Position numbers and translations under genes: made by a program. The notes beneath the pieces are model-generated. The model saw only the letters and a program-made list of their open reading frames with translations, did not search any database and was not told where the DNA came from. Of a stretch of DNA of 64,000 nucleotides, positions 28,038-38,558 are shown piece after piece. Location of the stretch: the NCBI RefSeq assembly GCF_900110185.1, contig NZ_FOCT01000011.1, positions 50,110 through 114,109 on the forward strand, read 5' to 3'. The first letter of the stretch is position 1, and each line of letters starts with the position of its first letter. The DNA is from Nitrosospira multiformis (GTDB taxonomy: Bacteria > Pseudomonadota > Gammaproteobacteria > Burkholderiales > Nitrosomonadaceae).

Positions 28038-31000
28038 GTGTCTGCTCCAACAACGTTTATTCATCTACGGTTGCACAGTGAATATTCCGTAGTAGACGGC
28101 ATCGTCCGCATAGACGAGGCAGTGGCCAAAGCCGTTGCCGAGGGAATGCCAGCCCTGGCGCTGACCGATCTCTCGAACCTGTTCGGCCTCATCAAGTTTT
28201 ACCAGGAGGCGCGCAATAAAGGACTCAAGCCGATTGTCGGCTGCGATGTGTGGATCAGTAACGACATTGATCGGGACAAATCCTCTCGAATACTGCTGCT
28301 GTGTCAATCCTATCCCGGCTATCTCGCGCTGTGCCGCCTGTTATCGCGCGCCTACCGGGAAAATCAGTATCGGGGGCGGGCGGAAATCAGGAAATCCTGG
28401 TTAAGCGACAGCGACCTCGGAACGGAAGGCCTGATTGCTCTTTCAGGCGCCAATCTGGGCGACATAGGCCTGGCGCTTATACACAACGACTTGGATCAGG
28501 CCCGTACCCTTGCCCAAGAGTGGGCGGAACTCTTCCCCGATCGCTTCTATATCGAAGTGCAACGGGCAGGGCACGCCAACACAGAAGCGCTGGTGCAACG
28601 TTCCCTTGCTTTGGCGGCGGCCTTACGCATCCCGGTGGTGGCAACGCACCCGGTGCAATACCTGAATCCGGAAGACTACCGCGCCCACGAAGCCCGGGTC
28701 TGCATTTCACAAGGCTACGTACTGGGCGATCGCCGCCGGGTAAAGCATTGCACCGAGGAGCAATATTTCAAAACCCAGGCGGAAATGAGCGTCTTATTTG
28801 CCGACATACCTTCGGCACTTGCCAATACCGTGGAAGTTGCCAAGCGATGCAATCTTGCCTTGGAATTGGGAACCAATCGCCTTCCCCAGTTTCCGACCCC
28901 GAATAACGAAAGCCTGGATTTGTACCTGCGCCACCAGGCCAGCGCAGGTCTGGAAAAACGCATGCGAGCACTTTTTCCTAATCCCGATCGACGCGCTGCG
29001 GAGATGCCAAAGTATCGCGCTCGGCTGGATTTCGAAGCCGATACTATCGTGCAAATGGGTTTTGCCGGATATTTTCTGATCGTGGCTGATTTTATCAACT
29101 GGGCCAAGCAGAATGACGTGCCAGTCGGGCCGGGACGGGGTTCCGGAGCGGGTTCGCTGGTTGCTTATTCCCTCGGCATTACCGATCTGGACCCACTCCG
29201 CTATGATCTGTTGTTCGAGCGCTTTCTCAATCCCGAACGCGTCTCCATGCCCGACTTCGATATCGACTTCTGCCAGGACGGGCGCGAACATGTCATCGAA
29301 TATGTGAAACAGAAATACGGGGCCGAGAGCGTTTCGCAGATCGCCACTTTCGGCACCATGGCGGCCAAGGCGGTGGTAAGGGATGTGGGCCGGGTGCTGG
29401 ACCTGCCTTATAACTTTGTCGATCAGCTGGCAAAGCTGGTTCCTTTCGAACTGGGCATGACGCTGAAAAAAGCGCGGGAGGAAGAGCCGCAATTGAATCA
29501 ACGGGCAGAAGTGGAGGAGGAGGTTCGCAATCTGCTCGAGTTGGCCGAACGACTGGAGGGACTGACGCGCAATGTGGGCATGCACGCGGGAGGTGTGCTG
29601 ATTGCCGCGGGAAAGATTACCGATTTCTGCCCTGTATATTGCGCCGACGGGGGGGAATCGGTCGTAAGCCAGCTTGATAAAGATGATGTGGAGAAAATTG
29701 GCCTGGTGAAGTTCGATTTTCTGGGATTGAGGACTTTAACCATACTCGACTGGAGCGTACGGTATATCCGGCAGCGCAAGTCGGGCAAGACAGAGAACAG
29801 TTCCGAAACTCAATCGTTTTCGCTCGAGAACCTCCCGCTGGATGACCCCGATACCTACGCACTGATGCGACAAGGCAACGCTGTGGGAATCTTCCAGTTC
29901 GAATCACGCGGCATGAAGGACCTTTTGCAGAAAGCCAGGCCGGACCGGTTCGAAGACATCATCGCCCTGGTAGCCCTGTACCGTCCCGGACCGATGTCGC
30001 TGATCCCGGAGTTTATCGAACGCAAGCATGGCAAGCGAGTAGTGGAATATCTCGACCCTCGCCTGAAACCGATACTCGAGCCCACCTATGGAATCATGGT
30101 CTATCAGGAACAGGTGATGCAGATCGCACAGGTGATAGGCGGATACAGTCTCGGCAGCGCCGACCTGCTGCGTCGGGCAATGGGCAAGAAAAAGCCCGAG
30201 GAAATGGCTTTGCAGCGCGATATCTTCGTGTCAGGAGCAGTGAAGAATGGGCTGACAGAGGGCGAGGCGGCTGAATTGTTCGACCTGATGGAAAAATTCG
30301 CCGGCTATGGATTCAACAAATCCCATGCAGCCGCTTATGCGCTGATAGCCTTCCAGACCGCCTACCTGAAAGCGCATTATCCGTCTGAATTCATGGCGGC
30401 CACCTTGTCCGCCGACATGGATGATACGGACAAGGTACACATATTTTTTGAGGACAGCATTGCCAATGGGCTGGTTATCCTGCCTCCCGATATCAACCTG
30501 TCCGGTTATCGCTTTGTCCCGGTAGACGAGAAGACCATACGGTATGGACTGGGGGCAATAAAAGGAACAGGAGAATCGGCAATAGCCGCTATCATTCAGG
30601 CCCGTGAGCAGGGAGGGCCGTTCAGCGACTTGTTCGATTTCTGTCATCGGGTAGACAAACGTATTGTTAATCGACGCGTGGTGGAATCGCTTATACGCGC
30701 GGGTGCATTCGATGCTATCAATAACCATCGCGCAGCCTTGCTGGCATCGGTTGGAATCGCCCTCGAATCGGCGGAGCAGGCGGAACGCTCGGTTAACCAG
30801 GTAAGCTTGTTTGGGGAGGAAATGGGCATCATCGAGCGTCCGGCCCTAGTCAAGGTGCCCGTATGGCCGGAAAAGGAAACGCTGAAAAATGAAAAACTGG
30901 CTCTCGGGCTCTATTTGAGCGGTCATCCCTTCAATGCCTACAGGGAGGAATTGAGTCATTTTGTGCGCACCCGGTTGAATCGACTGGTTCCTCAGCGGGA

Positions 31001-31562
31001 ACCGCAGCTCCTCGCAGGCATCGTATATGCAATACGCACGCAGGTAACCCGGAGGGGCAGAATGGGCGTGATCGTGCTGGATGACGGAAGTCATCAGGTG
31101 GAACTGGTTGCATACAACGAGCTGTTCGAGTCTGCCCGCAACTGGTTGAAGGAAGATCAGCTTGTGATCGCGGAAGCAAGAGTCAGTCACAGGATGGGCG
31201 ATGATGAGTATGGAAACGGACTGCGGATAACTGCCGATGTGCTGTATGATCTGGATAGCGCCCGCTCCCATTTCGCCAGACGAGTGGAAGTACATTGCAA
31301 TGGATCCTCCAGCGCTACAAGATTAAAAGAACTGCTTGCACCCTACCGGCTCGACGCCGGCGGTGCCGGCACAAAAAAAGGATCTAGCGGTCATTCGAGC
31401 GGCGTCAATGCCGAGGTTTGTCCTGTGCGCATCGTCTACCGAAACCAGGATGCCGCCTGCGAGCTCGAACTGGGCGATGCATGGCGTATCCGCCTGCATG
31501 AGCCGGCGCTGCAATCTCTGACCGCGCATTTCAAGATGGAAAATGTCAGAATCGTATACTGA
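28038..31562 (+). CDS. dnaE: DNA polymerase III alpha subunit
   Basis: The replicative polymerase, about 1174 residues. An N-terminal PHP domain starts FIHLRLHSEYSVVDG. Catalytic aspartates are in MPDFDIDFCQDGREHVIEYV. The palm and fingers (GPGRGSGAGSLVAYSLGITDLDP), a beta-binding region and a C-terminal OB fold (LLAGIVYAIRTQVTRRGRMGVIVLDD) follow. The start is uncertain: GTG 28038 gives the usual short N terminus, while TTG 27996 adds 14 residues. Neither has a good ribosome binding site. Confidence 0.95.
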   Translation: MSAPTTFIHLRLHSEYSVVDGIVRIDEAVAKAVAEGMPALALTDLSNLFGLIKFYQEARNKGLKPIVGCDVWISNDIDRDKSSRILLLCQSYPGYLALCRLLSRAYRENQYRGRAEIRKSWLSDSDLGTEGLIALSGANLGDIGLALIHNDLDQARTLAQEWAELFPDRFYIEVQRAGHANTEALVQRSLALAAALRIPVVATHPVQYLNPEDYRAHEARVCISQGYVLGDRRRVKHCTEEQYFKTQAEMSVLFADIPSALANTVEVAKRCNLALELGTNRLPQFPTPNNESLDLYLRHQASAGLEKRMRALFPNPDRRAAEMPKYRARLDFEADTIVQMGFAGYFLIVADFINWAKQNDVPVGPGRGSGAGSLVAYSLGITDLDPLRYDLLFERFLNPERVSMPDFDIDFCQDGREHVIEYVKQKYGAESVSQIATFGTMAAKAVVRDVGRVLDLPYNFVDQLAKLVPFELGMTLKKAREEEPQLNQRAEVEEEVRNLLELAERLEGLTRNVGMHAGGVLIAAGKITDFCPVYCADGGESVVSQLDKDDVEKIGLVKFDFLGLRTLTILDWSVRYIRQRKSGKTENSSETQSFSLENLPLDDPDTYALMRQGNAVGIFQFESRGMKDLLQKARPDRFEDIIALVALYRPGPMSLIPEFIERKHGKRVVEYLDPRLKPILEPTYGIMVYQEQVMQIAQVIGGYSLGSADLLRRAMGKKKPEEMALQRDIFVSGAVKNGLTEGEAAELFDLMEKFAGYGFNKSHAAAYALIAFQTAYLKAHYPSEFMAATLSADMDDTDKVHIFFEDSIANGLVILPPDINLSGYRFVPVDEKTIRYGLGAIKGTGESAIAAIIQAREQGGPFSDLFDFCHRVDKRIVNRRVVESLIRAGAFDAINNHRAALLASVGIALESAEQAERSVNQVSLFGEEMGIIERPALVKVPVWPEKETLKNEKLALGLYLSGHPFNAYREELSHFVRTRLNRLVPQREPQLLAGIVYAIRTQVTRRGRMGVIVLDDGSHQVELVAYNELFESARNWLKEDQLVIAEARVSHRMGDDEYGNGLRITADVLYDLDSARSHFARRVEVHCNGSSSATRLKELLAPYRLDAGGAGTKKGSSGHSSGVNAEVCPVRIVYRNQDAACELELGDAWRIRLHEPALQSLTAHFKMENVRIVY

Positions 31563-31712
31563 TGAGCTGCCAGACTATTCCTGGAGAAGATTCGAATGGG
31601 AAGCATTCTTGACCCCAGGGATGAGTAGTTCTACTATGCTCACGCACACCCTCAACTATCGTTCCACCCGCACGGACCAAGTTGTCCGGAGCGGCTGGTA
31701 AAAGGCAGAAAA

Positions 31713-32447
31713 TTGGAACCGAATACATCATCCGTCGCGGCTGGATTGAAAAAAGTAAGAGCCCATATCACAGAGATCGCAGGGAAGGCAGGCCGGCAAG
31801 CCGGGGAAATCACCCTTTTGGCCGCGAGCAAAACCAATCCCGCAGAGCGGTTACGGGAAGCGTTTGTCGCAGGACAAACCATTTTCGGCGAAAACTATTT
31901 GCAGGAAGCGCTGGTTAAAATCGACGCACTTAAGGATTTACCGATCGAGTGGCATTTCATCGGCCCTATACAGAGCAACAAGACCCGGCGCATCGCAGAA
32001 AACTTTGCGTGGGTACACAGTGTAGACCGCAAAAAAATTGCCGAGCGTTTGTCGAAGGACAGGCCCGAGGCGCTTCCCCCGCTTCAGATATGCTTGCAAG
32101 TCAATGTAAGCGGGGAAGACAGTAAAAGCGGTGTGGCACCGGAAGAGGTAGCCGATCTGGCAGCGCATGTTGCCGAATTGCCGCGATTAAGGTTGCGGGG
32201 GGTAATGGCAATCCCGGAGCTCACCAAATTCACCGCTTTGCAGCGCAGCCAGTTTCGAATGCTGAAAGAAGCCTACGACCGGCTCAAGCAGAGCGGGTAT
32301 GATGTGGATACCATCTCGATGGGAATGTCGGAAGACCTCGAACTCGCCATTCAGGAAGGAGCAACGATGGTGCGAGTCGGTACAGCCATTTTTGGACCGA
32401 GGCGCTACCCTATTCCGGAGGAGCTTGTCCGGCAAGCACAGCCCTGA
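31713..32447 (+). CDS. yggS: YggS-family pyridoxal phosphate homeostasis protein
   Basis: A 244-residue single-domain PLP-binding protein (PLPBP/COG0325). The PLP lysine is in LLAASKTNP; other family features are FGENYLQEALVKI, WHFIGPIQSNK, LQVNVSGEDSKSG and SMGMSEDLELAIQEGATMVRVGTAIFG. It buffers PLP and affects amino-acid metabolism. The start is TTG with AAAGGCAG upstream. Confidence 0.93.
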   Translation: MEPNTSSVAAGLKKVRAHITEIAGKAGRQAGEITLLAASKTNPAERLREAFVAGQTIFGENYLQEALVKIDALKDLPIEWHFIGPIQSNKTRRIAENFAWVHSVDRKKIAERLSKDRPEALPPLQICLQVNVSGEDSKSGVAPEEVADLAAHVAELPRLRLRGVMAIPELTKFTALQRSQFRMLKEAYDRLKQSGYDVDTISMGMSEDLELAIQEGATMVRVGTAIFGPRRYPIPEELVRQAQP

Positions 32448-32467
32448 ACAAACCTTTCTCGTCCGTC

Positions 32468-32487
32468 ATTCCCTCGAAAGAGGGAAT
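32468..32487. repeat. dRS3-like palindrome
   Basis: ATTCCC-TCGAAAGA-GGGAAT fits the ATTCCC-N8-GGGAAT pattern of the neisserial dRS3 element, within GTCATTCC...GGAATCCAG. It lies in the 216-base gap between yggS and the convergent ferredoxin gene. Such repeats are scattered, may act as terminators, and in Neisseria serve as phage integration targets. Confidence 0.6.
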
Positions 32488-32663
32488 CCAGCAGTTTTGG
32501 GACAGGGATTTCCATCATGGAAATAGCAAACCAGTTGCTGGCTATTTTTCCCGCCGCCCCCCTACCGCACTCCGTCCATTCAACCCTTTGACAAGTCCAG
32601 CGCGAAGGGAGAACCAAGGATAAGGGAGAACGGTACGTCCTCTTACTTCTCGCTCGCTATCGG

Positions 32664-33424
<761 letters not shown>

Positions 33425-33964
33425 TTAATTTATCGTGGAGCTTAACAAGTGATAGCACACCTTTCCCGCATGTCCCGTGCGCCACACTGCCCATCCCTCA
33501 AACTCCGCGGGGCGATCGTCTTCCAGATAGACCAGTCCTCCGTCGGCAAGATGGGCGTGCAATTTGGGCAGTAGCTTGGGCAACAAATCGAGACGATAGG
33601 GTGGATCGAGAAATATCACATCGAAGCGGCGTCGATCAGAATCAATAAAATTCATGGCATCGACTCCCGCCAGTTCAATGCGCGTTGCTCCCAGTTTCTG
33701 GGCTGTGGCTCGAAGCGCTTTCAGTACCACAGGGCTGGATTCCACCATCACGACTTCCGCGGCTCCGCGCGAAGCTGCTTCGAAGCCCATTGCCCCGCTG
33801 CCTGCGAACAGGTCGAGGCAGTGCTTGTGGCTCATATCCTGCCCAAGCCAATTGAAGACCGTCTCGCGCACCCGGTCAGGGGTGGGGCGCAGGTCCATAT
33901 CATTCGGGAAAGTCAGGATGCGGCTGCGCCACTCACCTCCTATGATTCGAACTCTATTTCTCAT
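33425..33964 (-). CDS. rsmD: 16S rRNA (guanine966-N2)-methyltransferase RsmD
   Basis: A 179-residue SAM-dependent methyltransferase. It starts with the RIIGGEWRSR motif, has the SAM-binding LDLFAGSGAMGFEAASRGA and the catalytic DPPY (FLDPPYRLDLLPKLL). It modifies G966 of 16S rRNA. It directly abuts coaD and lies 62 bases downstream of the M16 peptidase pair on the same strand. Confidence 0.95.
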   Translation of the reverse strand: MRNRVRIIGGEWRSRILTFPNDMDLRPTPDRVRETVFNWLGQDMSHKHCLDLFAGSGAMGFEAASRGAAEVVMVESSPVVLKALRATAQKLGATRIELAGVDAMNFIDSDRRRFDVIFLDPPYRLDLLPKLLPKLHAHLADGGLVYLEDDRPAEFEGWAVWRTGHAGKVCYHLLSSTIN

Positions 33965-34026
33965 CGTGCGCCCGATGAAAAAAGAGAAAAACTTCTGTCA
34001 GGAGGTAGCGGCTTGCAAAAAGTTTT

Positions 34027-35337
34027 TTACTTTCCACTCGTGTCCGGAAGACCCACCACCACCGTTACCATGCCGGATGGGTTGATGCGTCGCTGGAAAG
34101 CCTGGGTTACCTGGGGGATGGTTACCTTCGATACCGCCTTTACGTAATCATTCAGATAGGTCAGGGGCAGATCGTAAAAGCCGATCATGGCGAGGTATCC
34201 GAGTATCTTCTTGTTACTGTCGATACGCAGCGGGAAGCTGCCGATGATATTTTTTTTGGCTTCGATCAGTTCTTTTTCCGTTGGCCCTCCGGCAATAAAA
34301 TCAGCCAGGACTTTCCGGGTTATGGAAAGCGCTTCTTCAGACTGTTCTTTCTGGGTTTGCAACGCGATCTCGAAGGGTCCTTCTTCTTTCAGGGGAGTAA
34401 ACGAACTGTGAACACTGTAGGCCAGCCCGTGTTTCTGGCGGATTTCCTCCATCAGGCGTGAGGTGAATCCGCCTCCGCCAAGGATGTGATTCCCCACAAT
34501 GAGAGGAAAATAATCAGGATCATCCCGTCTGATCCCGGGATAGGCGAGCTGGATATGACTCTGGGTAGCCGGATGGGCGATCCGCTGGGTGCCCACGGCG
34601 GGTGGCGTCACTTCCGGGATGCTTTGTCCTCGTCTCTCGCGTGGCAGATCCCTGGTCAGGGATTCGGCAATCGCTGCGGCTTCGTCACGGCTTACATCTC
34701 CCATGATGGACACAACCGCATCTCCCGCTGTATAGCGAAACCGGTGAAAATCGATCATATCCTGACGCGTCAGTTTACTCACGCTCTCGATCTCACCCGA
34801 ACCTCTCAATCCATAAGGATGGGTACCGTAGAGCATTTTCATCAGCGATCGGTCGGCAATATTGCCGGGTTTGGTATCTGCTTCCTTGAGCCCGGCGATG
34901 ACACGCGCTTTTTCCCGCCCCAGGACGTATTCAGGAAAATCCGGGTGCTGGATGACCTTGCCGAACAATTCCAGTGCGCGGCCACGCTCACGCGCGCTGC
35001 TCAATGTTCTGAGCGTAATCCCCGCTCGATCCTGATCGAAATGGGCACCCAGCTGCGCGCCGACATCAGCGAATCCCTTGGTGAGCTGGTCTTCGGTCAA
35101 TCCTCCTGCCCCCAGGTTCACGAGATGCAAGGCCATCGCCGCGCGGCCTGATTTATCGGGTGTGTCGGTGCTGCTACCCGCGCTGAAATCCACACTCACA
35201 TCTAGAATAGGCAAGTCGCGGCTTTCGATGAAGTAAACGCGGGCACCCGAGTCTGCCTGCCAGTGCTGGATTGGCAGAGTGGCGTACGCCCATTGGGAAT
35301 AAAAGCCCAGCAAAAGGAAAAACAGGTGACGGAGCAT
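34027..35337 (-). CDS. M16 peptidase-like protein without zinc site
   Basis: A 436-residue secreted M16 (pitrilysin/insulinase) family protein with a signal peptide (about residues 1-19). The zinc motif HxxEH is absent: the matching place reads MALHLVNLGAGG. The C-terminal half is well conserved (GNHILGGGGFTSRLMEEIRQKHGLAYSV). It is probably the inactive partner of the active peptidase encoded 16 bases upstream, as in mitochondrial-type heterodimers. Confidence 0.9.
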   Translation of the reverse strand: MLRHLFFLLLGFYSQWAYATLPIQHWQADSGARVYFIESRDLPILDVSVDFSAGSSTDTPDKSGRAAMALHLVNLGAGGLTEDQLTKGFADVGAQLGAHFDQDRAGITLRTLSSARERGRALELFGKVIQHPDFPEYVLGREKARVIAGLKEADTKPGNIADRSLMKMLYGTHPYGLRGSGEIESVSKLTRQDMIDFHRFRYTAGDAVVSIMGDVSRDEAAAIAESLTRDLPRERRGQSIPEVTPPAVGTQRIAHPATQSHIQLAYPGIRRDDPDYFPLIVGNHILGGGGFTSRLMEEIRQKHGLAYSVHSSFTPLKEEGPFEIALQTQKEQSEEALSITRKVLADFIAGGPTEKELIEAKKNIIGSFPLRIDSNKKILGYLAMIGFYDLPLTYLNDYVKAVSKVTIPQVTQAFQRRINPSGMVTVVVGLPDTSGK

Positions 35338-35353
35338 CTCTCAACCTCGCCGC

Positions 35354-36751
35354 TTAATGTCGCAACCCCGCCGGTACTGCCGCGGGTGCTTTCTGTTCCA
35401 GGGGCTGCGGATCGAGTACTGCAACCGTCAGATTATCGTCCTTCAAGTATTTTTTTGCCACCTCTCGCACCTGTTCGGCGGTAACAGCCTGCAATTTGCG
35501 CAATATGGTGTCTACATCCCGATAGGACAAACCTATACTTTCGAGCTGGCCGATCTGCATTGCCTGGAAAAACATGGAATCGAGCTGAAAAACGTGTCCC
35601 GCCACCACTTGTGCCTTGACGCGCGCAAGCTCCTCCTCTGTCACACCGTCACGTACGAGCTTTTCAATCTCGGCACGCAACGCCGCTTCTACATCAACCA
35701 CTGTTTTGCCTTCGCTCGGTGTGCCATCGAGATAAAACACTGCGGGCCCCCGCGCGGTGGAATCATAGCTGGCCCCTGCCGTGCTGGCGATGCGCTGCTC
35801 GCGCACCAGGACTTTATTGAGCCGCGCCGATTCGTTCCCATCCAGCACGCCCGCCAGCATTTCGAGTGCGTACGGCTCCCAGTCTGTTTCCGGCTTGCTC
35901 AGCGATAGAGCATGATAAGCCATTGCAACGTAGGGCAGCTGCGCAGGCGCCTTCACTGTCAGCCGCTTGACGCCGAGCTGCTTCGGCTCGATCTGTGGCT
36001 TGCGTTGGTCCAGGGACAGCACGGGCTTCGCCTTTATCTGTCCGTAGTATTTTCGCGCCAGATTGAAGGTCTGCCGAGGGTCTACATCCCCGACCACCAC
36101 AAGCACAGCATTGTTGGGCGCATACCAGCGTTCATACCATTGCCGAGCGTCCTCCACAGTCATGTTCTGCAGATCGTTCATCCAGCCTATCACCGGATGC
36201 CGGTAAGGGTGCGACTGATAGGAGGTCGCCATAAGTGTCTCATGTACCAGGGCGCGCGCCTGATCATCCGTACGTAACCGCCGTTCTTCCATCACGACTT
36301 TGATTTCCTTGGAAAACTCCTCTTCTGTCAGCACCAGATTGCGCATCCTGTCCGATTCCAGTTCCATCGCCAGCGGCAGCCGGGATTTATGCAATTGCTG
36401 AAAATAGGCCGTATAATCCTGTCCAGTGAAAGCGTTTTCACGCCCCCCCGCCGCTGCGATAAGGCGGGAAAACTCGCCGCCCGGTACTTTCTTCGTGCCC
36501 TTGAACATCATGTGTTCAAGCACGTGGGCGACCCCCGTCCTGCCGTTTACCTCGTCGATGCTCCCGGCCTTGTACCAGATTTGCGAGATGACGACTGGGG
36601 AACGATGATCTTCCTTGACGATGAGCCTCAAGCCGTTACCGAGAGTAAATTCATGCGTGCTGGCAAGAGCGGCGGAGGAGAACAGCGAGATGGGGATTAC
36701 GAGAGCTGCCCATAGGCAAGTCGGCAAAAAGCGAAAACACGGATAAGTCAT
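35354..36751 (-). CDS. M16 zinc peptidase (active subunit)
   Basis: A 465-residue M16 peptidase with a signal peptide (about residues 1-30). The zinc site HVLEHMMFKG (HxxEH) is present, with the downstream glutamate in EEEFSKEIKVVMEERR. It probably degrades peptides in the periplasm together with the HxxEH-less partner encoded next. It is divergent from ftsY with about 100 bases between them. Confidence 0.93.
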   Translation of the reverse strand: MTYPCFRFLPTCLWAALVIPISLFSSAALASTHEFTLGNGLRLIVKEDHRSPVVISQIWYKAGSIDEVNGRTGVAHVLEHMMFKGTKKVPGGEFSRLIAAAGGRENAFTGQDYTAYFQQLHKSRLPLAMELESDRMRNLVLTEEEFSKEIKVVMEERRLRTDDQARALVHETLMATSYQSHPYRHPVIGWMNDLQNMTVEDARQWYERWYAPNNAVLVVVGDVDPRQTFNLARKYYGQIKAKPVLSLDQRKPQIEPKQLGVKRLTVKAPAQLPYVAMAYHALSLSKPETDWEPYALEMLAGVLDGNESARLNKVLVREQRIASTAGASYDSTARGPAVFYLDGTPSEGKTVVDVEAALRAEIEKLVRDGVTEEELARVKAQVVAGHVFQLDSMFFQAMQIGQLESIGLSYRDVDTILRKLQAVTAEQVREVAKKYLKDDNLTVAVLDPQPLEQKAPAAVPAGLRH

Positions 36752-36854
36752 CTTCTTTTTTAATTAATACCTGAATCCGGATAAACAGAATAAAATCCAG
36801 AATAAGATTTGCGTGAGAGTACTTCGAGGTCTCAAATACTGACAGCCTACCAGA

Positions 36855-37841
36855 ATGGCAAGTTTCTTCAAATCCAAAAATGATTCCACGACGAGCGAAC
36901 CCCCGAATTCGAATTGGGGAGTAAGGGTCAGGCAAGGCCTGTCCCGCACGCGCGACAATCTCGGCAAGCGCCTTTCGGGTCTCTTCGGTGGGGGAGCGAT
37001 CGATGAAGACCTCTACGAGGAGATGGAAACCATATTGCTCACGGCGGATGCGGGTGTCAGTGCCACCACCTGGCTGCTGGAGGAGTTGCGCAGAAAAGTT
37101 AAACGTAACGGCCTGACGGATGCGTCGCAGCTCAAAGATGCGTTGCAGGACGCGCTGGTCGATCTGCTGGAACCGCTTGCGCAACCCCTCGATACCAGCG
37201 CTCACCAGCCTTTCATCATCATGCTGGCCGGGGTGAACGGTGCTGGAAAAACCACTTCCATTGGAAAACTCGCGCATTATTATCAACTGCAGGGCAAGTC
37301 TGTGCTGCTCGCCGCGGGCGATACCTTCCGTGCCGCAGCGCGCGAGCAACTGATGGCGTGGGGGGAACGCAACCGCGTCGCGGTGATCGCGCAGGAAAGC
37401 AGCGGTCAGCAAAGAGGTGATCCGGCGGCGGTCATATTCGATGCCGTCAACGCGGCGAAAGCACGTGGCATCGATATCGTACTGGCGGACACTGCCGGAA
37501 GACTAGCCACGCAACTGCACCTCATGGAGGAAATAAAAAAGGTGAAGCGCGTCATTGCCAAAACCGAGCCCGGCGCCCCTCATGAAACGTTACTGGTTCT
37601 GGATGCGAATACCGGGCAGAATGCAGTCAATCAGGTACAGGCATTCGACGATGCCCTTGGCCTGACAGGTCTCATTGTCACCAAGCTGGATGGAACTGCA
37701 AAAGGAGGCGTGCTTGCCGCCATCGCCCGCCAACGCCAGCAAAAAGTCCCGTTGCCGGTCCGGTTTATCGGTGTAGGTGAGGGTCTGGACGATTTGAGGC
37801 CTTTCGTCGCACGCGAATTTGTCGGGGCGTTGTTTGATTGA
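36855..37841 (+). CDS. ftsY: signal recognition particle receptor FtsY
   Basis: A 328-residue SRP GTPase that docks ribosome-SRP complexes at the membrane. It has a short acidic-poor N-terminal region (residues 1-45), the NG domain with Walker A GVNGAGKTTSIGKL, AAGDTFRAAAREQL, the DTAGR motif, and TKLDGTAKGG. The long acidic A domain of E. coli is missing, as in many betaproteobacteria. It heads the ftsY-ftsE-ftsX-rpoH group. Confidence 0.96.
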   Translation: MASFFKSKNDSTTSEPPNSNWGVRVRQGLSRTRDNLGKRLSGLFGGGAIDEDLYEEMETILLTADAGVSATTWLLEELRRKVKRNGLTDASQLKDALQDALVDLLEPLAQPLDTSAHQPFIIMLAGVNGAGKTTSIGKLAHYYQLQGKSVLLAAGDTFRAAAREQLMAWGERNRVAVIAQESSGQQRGDPAAVIFDAVNAAKARGIDIVLADTAGRLATQLHLMEEIKKVKRVIAKTEPGAPHETLLVLDANTGQNAVNQVQAFDDALGLTGLIVTKLDGTAKGGVLAAIARQRQQKVPLPVRFIGVGEGLDDLRPFVAREFVGALFD

Positions 37842-37904
37842 GGGAATATACGAAAAGGATGGAGTTGAGATGGAGTTGACTCGCCCAGCTCGCCGTACCA
37901 ATAG

Positions 37905-38558
37905 ATGATCAGCTTCAGTGAGGTTTCCAAGCGCTACCCCAACGGTTTCGAGGCACTCCGGAATGTCAGTTTCACAGTAGAAACAGGCGAGATGGCCTTG
38001 ATCAACGGCCATTCGGGAGCGGGGAAGACAACGTTGCTGCGGCTCATTGCCGCGATCGAACGTTCCACCACCGGCAGCGTTATCGTCAATGGCCAGGATG
38101 TCGGCAGACTCAATGATGCCGCTGTTCCTTTCCTGCGCCGCAACTTCGGACTGGTGTTTCAGGATCAGAAGCTGCTGTTCGACCGCAGCGTTTTTGAGAA
38201 TGTTCTGCTTCCCCTGCAGATCAGCGGTTTCGAGTCGAAAGCGGCTGTCAGGCGGGTGCGCGCCGCGCTCGATAAAGTGGGACTGCTGAATAAGGAGAAA
38301 GCGCGTCCCATCACGCTTTCGGGTGGAGAACAGCAGCGACTGTGCATTGCGCGCGCCATTGTCAGCAGGCCTTCGATACTCATCGCCGATGAGCCGACGA
38401 GCAATCTGGATATGGAGTATGCAAAGGATATCATGGCTATTTTCAAATCTTTTCATCAGGTAGGCGTTACCGTACTTATATCCACCCACGACGTTGAACT
38501 GCTCGGTGGCACCCCGCAACGTATTCTCACTCTCAGTCACGGCGAGTTGACTGGATGA
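37905..38558 (+). CDS. ftsE: cell division ATPase FtsE
   Basis: A 217-residue ABC ATPase with Walker A GHSGAGKTTL, signature LSGGEQQRLCIARAI and Walker B ILIADEPTSNLD. With FtsX it controls periplasmic amidase activators during septation. Its TGA overlaps the ftsX ATG (4 bases), so the pair is translationally coupled. Confidence 0.96.
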   Translation: MISFSEVSKRYPNGFEALRNVSFTVETGEMALINGHSGAGKTTLLRLIAAIERSTTGSVIVNGQDVGRLNDAAVPFLRRNFGLVFQDQKLLFDRSVFENVLLPLQISGFESKAAVRRVRAALDKVGLLNKEKARPITLSGGEQQRLCIARAIVSRPSILIADEPTSNLDMEYAKDIMAIFKSFHQVGVTVLISTHDVELLGGTPQRILTLSHGELTG

